Shown here one piece after another: positions 1-6,158 of a DNA stretch of 9,742 bases. Position 1 is the stretch's first letter. Every line of letters starts with the position of its first letter. A program made the translations under genes and the position numbers. This DNA comes from Oscillospiraceae bacterium (GTDB taxonomy: Bacteria > Bacillota > Clostridia > Oscillospirales > Ruminococcaceae), in the NCBI GenBank assembly GCA_020024185.1, contig JAHHUD010000058.1:1-9742 (forward strand), given 5' to 3'. The notes below the pieces were generated by a model. That model saw nothing but the letters and a program-made list of their open reading frames with translations. It was not told the DNA's origin and did not search any database.

Positions 1-55
1 CTCAGTTTTTACTGGACTTGTTCACTGATAAATAAAGGATAATATTTAATTATCT
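1..55 (+). repeat. Left copy of a perfect 55-bp inverted repeat
   Basis: The first 55 bases are the exact reverse complement of 2366-2420. Identity stops at base 56, 30 bases before the start codon at 86. The left limit is unknown because the window begins here, so the repeat may be longer than 55 bp. Its outer end begins CTCAGTTTTTACTGGACTTG. The pair encloses two convergent genes. It could be the end of a repeated mobile element present on both sides, the terminal repeat of a cassette, or the recombination site of an invertible segment. The sequence alone does not decide between these. Confidence 0.95.
18..45 (+). promoter_or_regulatory. Possible promoter inside left inverted repeat
   Basis: TTGTTC (18-23) and TAATAT (40-45) are separated by 16 bases and point toward the TIR-like gene that starts at 86, giving a short 5' UTR. 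The match to sigma-A boxes is moderate, and in DNA this AT-rich a chance match is possible. The identical sequence in the right repeat points into the glycosyltransferase gene. Confidence 0.4.
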
Positions 56-85
56 ATTTATTAAAATATAGTAAGGAAGAGTATT

Positions 86-1420
86 ATGAACAATGTTTTT
101 TACCCAAAACAAATTAATAAAACAAGTATAGAAACATCTGAAAATCAGTGCTTTTTTATTATGCCTTTTTCAGAGAATTATAAGAATCTTTATGATACGC
201 TAAAAATGTATTTAGATAACAATAATTATAATTGTGTACGTGTTGATAATAATTTACAAGGCTCTGTTCCTATAATTAATTTAATTTTACATGGAATTGC
301 TGAATCGCAATATATTGTTGTTGATATTTCTGAAGTTAATGCAAATGTCTTTTATGAACTAGGTATAACACATACAATAAAAGAAGCTGAAAACGTCTTT
401 ATAATAAAAGAAAGCTCTGCACAAACACCTTTTGATATAACACATCTTCAATATATTGAGTATAATAAAAACAATTTAAAATCTTTATCAGAAGAATTAA
501 TTAAAAGATTAAAAGCAAATCAATATAAGAATTCATTTAAGAAAGCTATATATAATAAGCAACTTGTAAATCGTGATGATTTAGATGACTTTATAACATA
601 TTGTACCAAGATTTTTGATAAAAATTATATTAGTATATATACACAATTATTAAACGAAAATAATTTTGTAATTGATGATGCTGATTCAAAAATCTTAAAT
701 AGTATTTTGAATTATGACAAAATTTTAAACAAAGAATTGCAAAAAGATAAGCACAATAAATATATTCCACTTCTATTTAATACTTTCTTTGAAGTTTTAT
801 TGCCATGTTATAAAATAGATGAAGTAAGTAAATATATTAATGAGGTATTACACTATAAAGAATATAGTGTGCTATCAGACAAATTGTTATTACAATATCA
901 AACAGATTTAGCTATTAAATTTGCTAAACAGTCAAGATTATGTGAAATAACTCTAAAATGGATTATAGAATATTTCCAACGCTCAAAGTCAACAAAAGTT
1001 GATCTTAACAGATATAAATTGGAAGCTTTTCTATTACAATCCCAATCTGAAGAAGTAGATGAGTTCCTTTCTAATGCCGTTTTGTCCGACAATAATTACA
1101 TTAGAGAACATATTTCCGATATTGTTGGTGAAAAAAGGTTATTGTTAGCCGAAAATAATTTAATAACACAATTAAAAAGAGAATCAAATATATACACAAC
1201 AGCCAGTATAGTTGAAGCTTTGGGAAAACTTCAAAGTAATAAGTCGTTACCAATACTATTTGAATGGCTAAATAAAAACGCTGACAATGTTATAAATGAA
1301 AAAAATTTCTTTTTATTAAAGCATTTTAGAAATGCGATTATAAATATTGATCCAAACAAATCGAAAGAAGATTTTGATAAAAAATATTATAATGTTTTAA
1401 AGATAAATAATGCTATATAA
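86..1420 (+). CDS. TIR-like (deoxyribosyltransferase-like fold) protein with C-terminal HEAT-like helices
   Basis: A 444-residue soluble protein with no signal peptide or membrane segment. Residues about 21-126 carry the pattern of TIR-like and nucleoside-deoxyribosyltransferase-like domains: a first strand CFFIMPFSE (22-30), the strand IVVDISE (77-83), then NANVFYELGITH (85-96). Glu91 of the YELG motif sits where these enzymes keep a catalytic glutamate, which would suit hydrolysis of a nucleotide such as NAD; that is inference from the motif. The rest is helical, and 339-421 looks like HEAT repeats (SIVEALGKL, SLPILFEWL). An N-terminal effector followed by a helical sensing part is a common layout in bacterial immunity proteins, but I do not recognise a named system. 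The start is supported by AAGGA at 73-77. Base composition is far more AT-rich than in the sialic acid genes, suggesting transfer. The stop abuts that of the convergent glycosyltransferase gene. Confidence 0.8.
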   Translation: MNNVFYPKQINKTSIETSENQCFFIMPFSENYKNLYDTLKMYLDNNNYNCVRVDNNLQGSVPIINLILHGIAESQYIVVDISEVNANVFYELGITHTIKEAENVFIIKESSAQTPFDITHLQYIEYNKNNLKSLSEELIKRLKANQYKNSFKKAIYNKQLVNRDDLDDFITYCTKIFDKNYISIYTQLLNENNFVIDDADSKILNSILNYDKILNKELQKDKHNKYIPLLFNTFFEVLLPCYKIDEVSKYINEVLHYKEYSVLSDKLLLQYQTDLAIKFAKQSRLCEITLKWIIEYFQRSKSTKVDLNRYKLEAFLLQSQSEEVDEFLSNAVLSDNNYIREHISDIVGEKRLLLAENNLITQLKRESNIYTTASIVEALGKLQSNKSLPILFEWLNKNADNVINEKNFFLLKHFRNAIINIDPNKSKEDFDKKYYNVLKINNAI

Positions 1421-1455
1421 TCATATAGTAATACTTTTAACAAATAAAAAGTATT
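1413..1455. other. Weak AT hairpins at the junction of the convergent genes
   Basis: CTATAT (1413-1418) pairs with ATATAG (1423-1428) across both stop codons. AATACTTTT (1430-1438) pairs with AAAAGTATT (1447-1455) around an 8-base loop, inside the last codons of the glycosyltransferase gene. Neither stem is GC-rich and no clear U-tract follows on either strand. They are at best weak bidirectional terminators. No better terminator separates the two genes. Confidence 0.3.
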
Positions 1456-2344
1456 CAGATATATTAACATTTTTGTAAAAATAATGAAATATTAATTTTT
1501 TATAGTAGCTCTGCATTTCATAATTTTTAGTATTATATTGCATATTGTTTATCATGGAAATAAAGCTTTTATTTAGGTATTTATAATATTTTTCTCTCAT
1601 TGCCACTGGGATATATATGTATAGTTGATTAAAAGTTTCAAAAAAATCTTTGATATTTTTTTCAGAAAAATGATGTGTTATTGATTCAGAATGTTGGTAA
1701 TAATATAATGAGCTCCCCGTAATTAATCCCACTTTTTTTGAATTGATAAATGCTAAAAATGAAAACATATCATCTTCATAAATTGTATTAGGAAATAAAA
1801 TATTATTGTCATCTAATAAACTTTTTTTGAAAAGTTTACACCCAAGAAGTGGACTTAAAAAAAATTCGTTTTCAACTGTATGCGATAATAAACTTGTTGC
1901 CATAGACCCAGTTATAATATTATTATATAAATAATTATATCTTGATGAAATTTGTGAAGAATCATATGCAGTTTTTATTTCCCAAATAACAATATCAATA
2001 TCTGTGTCACAGTTAAATTTATGAATTGCTTTTTCAATGCAATTTAAGTCCAACCAATCATCACAATCTAAAAACATAATATAATCTGAATCTGCTATTT
2101 TTATTCCTTTATTTCTAGACAATGCTACTCCTAAATGTTCATTATTTTTTATGTATTTTATATCATTAAATTTAGCATAATTGTTAATTATATTTTTACT
2201 ATTATCATTAGAGTTATCATCAATGCATATTATTTTTACATTTTTATATGATTGATTAATTATAGATTCTATGCATCTCTCTATATACTTTTCACCATTA
2301 TATATGGGGACAATTACTGTAACATCATTAATATTGCTTTTCAT
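1421..2344 (-). CDS. Family 2 glycosyltransferase (GT-A fold)
   Basis: A 307-residue inverting glycosyltransferase of family GT2, likely transferring a nucleotide-activated sugar in capsule, exopolysaccharide or other surface glycan synthesis at the cytoplasmic face. The N-terminus has the typical VTVIVPIYNGEKYI (8-21), then DDNS (42-45), SRNKGI (76-81) and the metal-binding FLDCDDW (91-97), which contains the DXD-like triad. YEDDMF (189-194) is the likely catalytic base region. No long membrane segment is evident, and the length is normal for single-domain members. Donor and acceptor cannot be told from sequence. The start is preceded by GGAGGG about ten bases upstream. No other glycan genes are in the window, so it is an isolated cargo gene paired convergently with the TIR-like gene, with the same extreme AT bias. 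Confidence 0.88.
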   Translation of the reverse strand: MKSNINDVTVIVPIYNGEKYIERCIESIINQSYKNVKIICIDDNSNDNSKNIINNYAKFNDIKYIKNNEHLGVALSRNKGIKIADSDYIMFLDCDDWLDLNCIEKAIHKFNCDTDIDIVIWEIKTAYDSSQISSRYNYLYNNIITGSMATSLLSHTVENEFFLSPLLGCKLFKKSLLDDNNILFPNTIYEDDMFSFLAFINSKKVGLITGSSLYYYQHSESITHHFSEKNIKDFFETFNQLYIYIPVAMREKYYKYLNKSFISMINNMQYNTKNYEMQSYYKKLIFHYFYKNVNISEYFLFVKSITI

Positions 2345-2365
2345 TTAAAATATACCCTCCATACA

Positions 2366-2420
2366 AGATAATTAAATATTATCCTTTATTTATCAGTGAA
2401 CAAGTCCAGTAAAAACTGAG
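2366..2420 (-). repeat. Right copy of the perfect 55-bp inverted repeat
   Basis: Exact reverse complement of 1-55. The inner edge at 2366 lies 21 bases upstream of the glycosyltransferase start. Sequence beyond 2420 cannot be compared because the left copy begins at the window edge. Within it, TGAACAAGTCCAG starting at 2397 recalls the TGAAC-type ends of some insertion sequences. The bases further inside are also duplicated, however, so this is not a clean insertion-sequence boundary. Confidence 0.95.
2376..2403 (-). promoter_or_regulatory. Possible promoter inside right inverted repeat
   Basis: The mirror copy of the left promoter. TTGTTC (2403-2398) and TAATAT (2381-2376) are 16 bases apart and read leftward into the glycosyltransferase gene at 2344. 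It has the same moderate quality as the left copy. If functional, both cassette genes would fire from identical promoters. Confidence 0.4.
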
Positions 2421-2432
2421 ATAGAGAAAAAT

Positions 2433-2465
2433 CCTTATGGTAGAATAAAATAAACTACCATAGGG
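2433..2465 (+). promoter_or_regulatory. Hairpin covering a G-run ribosome-binding-like site
   Basis: CCTTATGGTAG (2433-2443) pairs with CTACCATAGGG (2455-2465), 11 base pairs with one G-U, around an 11-base AT loop. The 3' arm runs into the six-G tract 2463-2468 that would act as Shine-Dalgarno for the broken frame starting near 2474. Hiding the ribosome site in a stem is a known way for insertion sequences to stop read-through expression of transposase. Here that role is only inference. Confidence 0.45.
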
Positions 2466-2473
2466 GGGATTTT

Positions 2474-2640
2474 ATTAAAAGATATAGAAAATACATTCAA
2501 GAATATGAACAGAAAATATTGAAATTGAGAAATTAAAGGAATATTGGGACAATTATCATTTACTCAAAGCAAATGATAAGGCAAAATATAGAAAAATTGT
2601 GTAAGAAATAGAAATAAATGAAAATGGTATATCACTTTGA
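2474..2640 (+). pseudogene. Broken small reading frame, possibly mobile-element remnant
   Basis: A G-rich ribosome-binding-like tract is followed by a frame starting at ATT (2474), reading IKRYRKYIQEYEQKIL and stopping at 2534. A second frame overlaps it from 2518 (IEIEKLKEYWDNYHLLKAND and on) to a stop at 2602, then continues to a TGA at 2638. Both parts are rich in charged helical residues, as if one coding sequence had suffered a frameshift and a nonsense change. I cannot assign a family. The position just outside the inverted repeat and the hairpin in front suggest insertion-sequence debris. It may not be a gene at all. Bases 2641-2764 show nothing further. Confidence 0.3.
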
Positions 2641-2764
2641 GAATTGATATTCACTTCCGAAAGTATCTAATTTTTGTGTTTAATTTCATCTTACAATTTC
2701 ATATTTAAATAAACACTTAAAAAATTTACCTTTTAACTGTTTATGATGTACTTTTATCTGTATG

Positions 2765-2804
2765 AACAAATATTCTTTGGCTTTATCAGTAAAGAACATT
2801 TGTT
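2765..2804. repeat. Imperfect inverted repeat (14-base arms)
   Basis: AACAAATATTCTTT (2765-2778) and AAAGAACATTTGTT (2791-2804) pair except for one A/C position, which becomes a G-U wobble in minus-strand RNA. The loop is 12 bases. It lies about 40 bases before the start of the broken frame at 2846. No U-tract follows, so it is not a typical terminator. The role is unknown. Confidence 0.5.
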
Positions 2805-2845
2805 TATATAAGTATAGGATTAGAAAATAAAGAAATGAGGATTAT

Positions 2846-3139
2846 ATGAAGAAGAAAAGTAAATCTATTCTTGTTATCAAAAATATGTATTTGTATAAGA
2901 ATATAGATAGCAAGAAAGTATATCACAAAACGCTATTACTACTTTCAATTTATCGTAATATAGTATGGTAAACACTAAGAAAAAGTGAATATATGTGTGA
3001 AAACATTGATAATATCAACAGTGAATATTATAGTCACTATTTACAAGTAGCTTTTTCTTATCTCATCAACTTTGCTCTGGATATAGAGAAAAATGTCTTT
3101 CAAAAAAAGATATACTCAATTATTATAAACAAAATATGA
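2846..3139 (+). pseudogene. Pseudogene of a small Clostridia hypothetical protein, one in-frame stop
   Basis: ATG at 2846 is preceded by TGAGG at a proper distance. The frame runs 41 codons (ending LLLSIYRNIVW) to TAA at 2969-2971. The same frame then continues for 55 codons, through YYSHYLQVAFSYLINFALDIE, to TGA at 3137. Reading through the first stop gives a plausible 97-residue stretch. From memory, it resembles the N-terminal half of a roughly 150-190 residue uncharacterised protein common in Clostridia (pattern LLLSIYRDVVW, then a segment like YLxxFAPxxE). The C-terminal half is missing, since 3140-3245 has stops in all frames I read. This suggests a decayed gene carrying both a nonsense mutation and a truncation. 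The family resemblance is recalled, not searched. Confidence 0.5.
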
Positions 3140-3245
3140 ATTGTCTTATCTTTTAAACATTTTAAACAATGAAATAATCTCACGTTTATAGTCAATAAAA
3201 ATACTGATAATTTACCATATTATAACTGTTTTGATGTATTAATTG

Positions 3246-3300
3246 AAAAAAAAAAGCAAACATACCCTGTCATTTGTCACAATGATAGGGTATGTTTGCT
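3246..3300 (-). terminator. Strong intrinsic terminator of the sialic acid operon
   Basis: Bases 3255-3274 pair with 3281-3300 in a 20-bp stem with a single G-U and a 6-base loop. The outer arms are AGCAAACATACCCT and AGGGTATGTTTGCT. On the minus strand the stem is followed by ten U residues (plus-strand A-run 3246-3255). The orientation fits transcripts arriving from nanK, whose stop is about 205 bases upstream. No U-tract follows on the plus strand, so it acts mainly leftward. Confidence 0.93.
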
Positions 3301-3337
3301 CATCTTCCGACTTTTATCAAACACATAAAAATTATAC

Positions 3338-3417
3338 TGACAGTAAGCGTTATATGTAAAGAGCAATAACACTTACTGTCAATCCTATTATTGAATAATT
3401 TAATAATAGGATTGTCA
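3338..3417 (-). repeat. Two overlapping, mutually exclusive hairpins in the nanK 3' UTR
   Basis: Hairpin A: 3338-3353 (TGACAGTAAGCGTTAT) pairs with 3366-3381 (ATAACACTTACTGTCA), 16 bp with one position that is a mismatch on plus and a G-U on minus. Hairpin B: 3377-3392 pairs with 3402-3417, 16 bp with one mismatch and a perfect 12-bp core (AATCCTATTATT / AATAATAGGATT). The arms share 3377-3381, so the full stems cannot both form. Neither is followed by a U-tract. They could be a MITE-like remnant or an RNA-stability element for the operon's 3' end. Confidence 0.7.
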
Positions 3418-3504
3418 TATAAATTAGAAAAATTGGCTATATATTTGTGGCTGTTTGCATCTACTTTTACTTGATATGTGTATTCAACGGTTGTTTTTCT
3501 TATA

Positions 3505-4386
3505 TTATAAATTTTCAGCTAAATATCCGGCTCCAAGCATTCCTGCATTGTTGCCACTCTTTGCGCACGATATTTTTACATCTGAAAAACTTGACATTAT
3601 ATTGTTATGAAGTTTTTTGTCAATTATTTCAAGTAAAAATTCCTGTTGCATTACCCCACCGCCAAGAACTATAAGCTTTGGATTAAATATATGCACCAAA
3701 CTAGTCAGTCCATAGACTATTTCATCAGTCCATTTATCTATCACATTTTTTATCTTTTCTTCATCTTTTCTTGCAAAAAGTTCCCTTCCGTTTTTTATAT
3801 CCGAAGAAACAAATTGAGCATATCTTACCAATGCTGTTGTGCTTGCATATCTTTCATAGCACCCACTCATACTGTCTGTCTGTGGATTTCTGCTTTCTGA
3901 GTGTGTTATTATAGAACCAAATTCAGCCGCAGAATACGATGAACCTTTATATATTTTACCGTTTTCCACAATAGCTCCACCTATTCCTGTTCCAAAAGTA
4001 AGACATAAAAAAGATTTATCTTCCAAATCTTTTCCTGCTCCGTAAACACTTTCACCAATAGCAGCAGCATTTACATCGTTTTCTACGGCAATGGGAATAT
4101 TATATATTTTTTGCAACTCTTCTTTTATTCTTGTACCTGTATAATTGGGGATATTTGAGTTTGCATATATAATACTTCCCTCATCGGAATTTACCTGACC
4201 TGCCGTGGAAATTCCAATTCTATCGAAACTGTCATATTCAGACAAAATTTGTATCAACTTTTTTAATATGTGCGCTCCGCCACATTCTGCTTCTGTTGGA
4301 ACTTCTTTTACATTACTGATAGTACCGTTTGTATATAAACCATACTTTATATTTGTACCACCAATATCTATTACTGCAATATCCAT
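3505..4386 (-). CDS. nanK: N-acetylmannosamine kinase, ROK family
   Basis: A 293-residue cytoplasmic kinase, normal length for ROK sugar kinases, expected to phosphorylate ManNAc with ATP to give ManNAc-6-P. The N-terminal phosphate motif DIGGTNIK is at 7-14. VENDVNAAA (101-109) holds the likely catalytic base Asp104. GTGIGGAIV (132-140) is the second ATP motif, Glu155 lies in AAEFG, and GCYERYAS (175-182) keeps the conserved GCxE. The ROK zinc motif CxCGxxGC is largely lost: only Cys176 remains, preceded by SESRNPQTDSMSG. Some Firmicutes ManNAc kinases lack zinc, so this need not mean inactivity. The start is supported by AGGGG a few bases upstream, and the gene lies 22 bases after nanE. The specific substrate is inferred from the nanA-nanE context; glucose or another ManNAc-like sugar cannot be excluded from sequence alone. 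Confidence 0.88.
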   Translation of the reverse strand: MDIAVIDIGGTNIKYGLYTNGTISNVKEVPTEAECGGAHILKKLIQILSEYDSFDRIGISTAGQVNSDEGSIIYANSNIPNYTGTRIKEELQKIYNIPIAVENDVNAAAIGESVYGAGKDLEDKSFLCLTFGTGIGGAIVENGKIYKGSSYSAAEFGSIITHSESRNPQTDSMSGCYERYASTTALVRYAQFVSSDIKNGRELFARKDEEKIKNVIDKWTDEIVYGLTSLVHIFNPKLIVLGGGVMQQEFLLEIIDKKLHNNIMSSFSDVKISCAKSGNNAGMLGAGYLAENL

Positions 4387-4408
4387 ATCTAAACCCCTTA
4401 TTAAGAAT

Positions 4409-5089
4409 TTATTTAATTGCTTTTAAAAAGTGTTTTGTAATTTCAAAAGGTCTTGTAATGGCAGAACCTACAACAGCCGCATGTACTCCTGTTGTCATAG
4501 CAAGTCTCAGCTGTTCCGGTGACCAAATACCACCCTCCGCAATTACCGGCTTTCCACTGTTTTTTACAAGTTGCGCCATCATTGGATAATCAGGTAGAGA
4601 AGTCCCCTTAGTGTAAGGCGTATAACTGCTCATTGTTGTGCCGATAATATCAAAACCAATTTTTGCGGCATGCATACCTTCGTCATAACACGAGCAATCA
4701 GCCATAAATAATTGATTAGGATATTTCTTCCTTACTTCACCAAAAATTTCATCAAGTGATTTATTACCTGTTCTAAGTCTATTTGTCGCATCTATTGCTA
4801 TTATATCACAACCACACTCAACAAGCGCGTCTACCTCTTTCATTGTAGGGGTAATATAAACGTCACTATCATCATACACTTGCTTTATAATACCGATTAT
4901 TGGTAAATTCACAACTTTTTTAATCTCTGTTATATCTTCAACTGTATTTGCCCTTATACCAATAGCTCCTGCTTCCTTTGCCGCGAATGCCATTCTTGAC
5001 ATAATATATGATGAATGTAGCGGTTCTTCCGGCAAAGCTTGACACGAAACTATAAGTCCACCTTTAATTGAATCAAGTATTTTATTCAT
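4409..5089 (-). CDS. nanE: N-acetylmannosamine-6-phosphate 2-epimerase
   Basis: A 226-residue TIM-barrel enzyme that converts ManNAc-6-P to GlcNAc-6-P, the step that joins sialic acid breakdown to amino sugar metabolism. Family features are present: GLIVSCQALPEEPL (11-24), GAIGIRAN (41-48), GIIKQVYDDSDVYITPT (66-82) with Lys69 matching the catalytic lysine known in Clostridium NanE, DATNRLRTG (100-108), and the phosphate-site strand VIAEGGIW (182-189) with Glu185 as the second catalytic residue. AVVGSAITRP (205-214) closes the barrel. Length is typical and nothing is missing. AGGGAG precedes the start. An 89-base gap containing a hairpin separates it from nanA, the widest gap among the enzyme genes. 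Confidence 0.96.
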   Translation of the reverse strand: MNKILDSIKGGLIVSCQALPEEPLHSSYIMSRMAFAAKEAGAIGIRANTVEDITEIKKVVNLPIIGIIKQVYDDSDVYITPTMKEVDALVECGCDIIAIDATNRLRTGNKSLDEIFGEVRKKYPNQLFMADCSCYDEGMHAAKIGFDIIGTTMSSYTPYTKGTSLPDYPMMAQLVKNSGKPVIAEGGIWSPEQLRLAMTTGVHAAVVGSAITRPFEITKHFLKAIK

Positions 5090-5121
5090 ACTGGTAATCT
5101 CCCTTATTTTAAAAGTTAATT

Positions 5122-5158
5122 GGACAGACCAATACCGTTATATAATATAGGTCTGTCC
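5122..5158 (-). promoter_or_regulatory. Intercistronic hairpin between nanA and nanE
   Basis: GGACAGACC (5122-5130) and GGTCTGTCC (5150-5158) form a perfect 9-bp GC-containing stem around a 19-base AT-rich loop. It lies 20 bases past the nanA stop and 32 bases before the nanE start. No long U-tract follows, so full termination is unlikely. An RNA stability or processing element is the simplest reading; as DNA it could also be a regulator site. Confidence 0.7.
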
Positions 5159-5178
5159 TTTGATAAATCAAAAATAAA

Positions 5179-6108
5179 TTATATGTACTTTTCTATCGCC
5201 GTCTTAATCATCTTTGCGCACTCGTTTACCTTCTCCGTATCTTCCGGAACAATGTCATACAGAGGAGAACGGACAGTACCTATATCCACACCCTCATTAA
5301 TTCTGAGAATTTCTTTCATAACTGCGTATAGGTTACCCTTACAGCCACACATTGCATAAATAATTTCATCACAAGCATACTGTATTTCGCAAGCTTTTTT
5401 GATATCATCGCTGCCGTTACCGTGTTTTACAAGCGCAAATATCTTATTGTACAGTTCAGGCATAACAGCATAAGTACCACCGATACCACCGGTTGCGCCT
5501 ATTGACAAACCGCTTACCAGTTGCTCATCAGGACCGTTAAACACAACGAAATCCTTGCCGCCTTGCGCTTTAAACATTTGTATATCCTGAACAGGCATTG
5601 ATGAGTTTTTTACACCTTTTACCATTGGATTTTTAAGCATCATATCAAGCAAATTTGTTGTTAGGGAAACACCTGCAAGCTGAGGGATATTATATATAAT
5701 AAAATCAGTGTTCGGAGCAGCAGAAGAAATATCGTTCCAATACTTAGCGATTGCATAGTCGGGTAAACGGAAATATATCGGTGGGATTGATGCGATAGCG
5801 TCTACGCCCAAACTTTCTGCGTGAGCAGCCAGTTCCATACTGTCAACAGTATTGTTACATGCAACATGGGCAATAACTGTCATTTTGCCCTTTGCTACTT
5901 TCATAACATTTTCAAGAATAAGTTTACGCTCTTCTTTACTTTGATAAATACACTCACCTGATGAGCCACAAACATAAACACCCTTTACGCCCTTTTCCAA
6001 AAGATGTTTTGTAAGTTCCTGTGTTCTTTCAGCCGATACCTTACCTTCATTGTCATAGCAGGCATAGAATGCAGGAATAATACCTTCATATTTTTCTAAA
6101 TTGCTCAT
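5179..6108 (-). CDS. nanA: N-acetylneuraminate lyase
   Basis: A 309-residue class I aldolase of the DHDPS/NAL family that cleaves N-acetylneuraminate to ManNAc and pyruvate in the cytoplasm. Visible signatures are the carboxylate-binding CGSSGE (47-52), IIYNIP (137-142) with Tyr139 as the proton-relay tyrosine, and GVKNSS (165-170) with Lys167 as the Schiff-base lysine. GATGGIGGTYAVMPELY (204-220) contributes to the sugar site. GSSGE in place of the GTTGE usual in dihydrodipicolinate synthase, together with the operon partners nanE and nanK, points to the lyase rather than DapA. AAAGGAAA lies upstream of the start. The gene follows the second permease by 50 bases. A 2-keto-3-deoxysugar aldolase is a remote alternative. 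Confidence 0.95.
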   Translation of the reverse strand: MSNLEKYEGIIPAFYACYDNEGKVSAERTQELTKHLLEKGVKGVYVCGSSGECIYQSKEERKLILENVMKVAKGKMTVIAHVACNNTVDSMELAAHAESLGVDAIASIPPIYFRLPDYAIAKYWNDISSAAPNTDFIIYNIPQLAGVSLTTNLLDMMLKNPMVKGVKNSSMPVQDIQMFKAQGGKDFVVFNGPDEQLVSGLSIGATGGIGGTYAVMPELYNKIFALVKHGNGSDDIKKACEIQYACDEIIYAMCGCKGNLYAVMKEILRINEGVDIGTVRSPLYDIVPEDTEKVNECAKMIKTAIEKYI

Positions 6109-6158
6109 AATTATTTCCTTTCACCGTCAATTAATATTTATATTATGTTTAATAACAA

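Noticed and set aside
898..1092. Minus-strand 64-codon frame inside the TIR-like gene
   Set aside because: It is antisense to a longer, motif-bearing gene with its own ribosome site, so most likely chance.
2397..2420. Clean insertion-sequence terminal repeat beginning TGAAC
   Set aside because: The duplicated block extends 31 bases inside this point in both copies, so the repeat edge is not at TGAAC. No intact transposase is present.
3447..5359. Plus-strand open frames opposite nanK, nanE and nanA
   Set aside because: They are antisense to well-recognised enzymes, lack ribosome sites and show no family resemblance.
5179..6108. Assignment as dihydrodipicolinate synthase (dapA)
   Set aside because: GSSGE in place of GTTGE and the nanE-nanK-transporter context favour sialic acid lyase.
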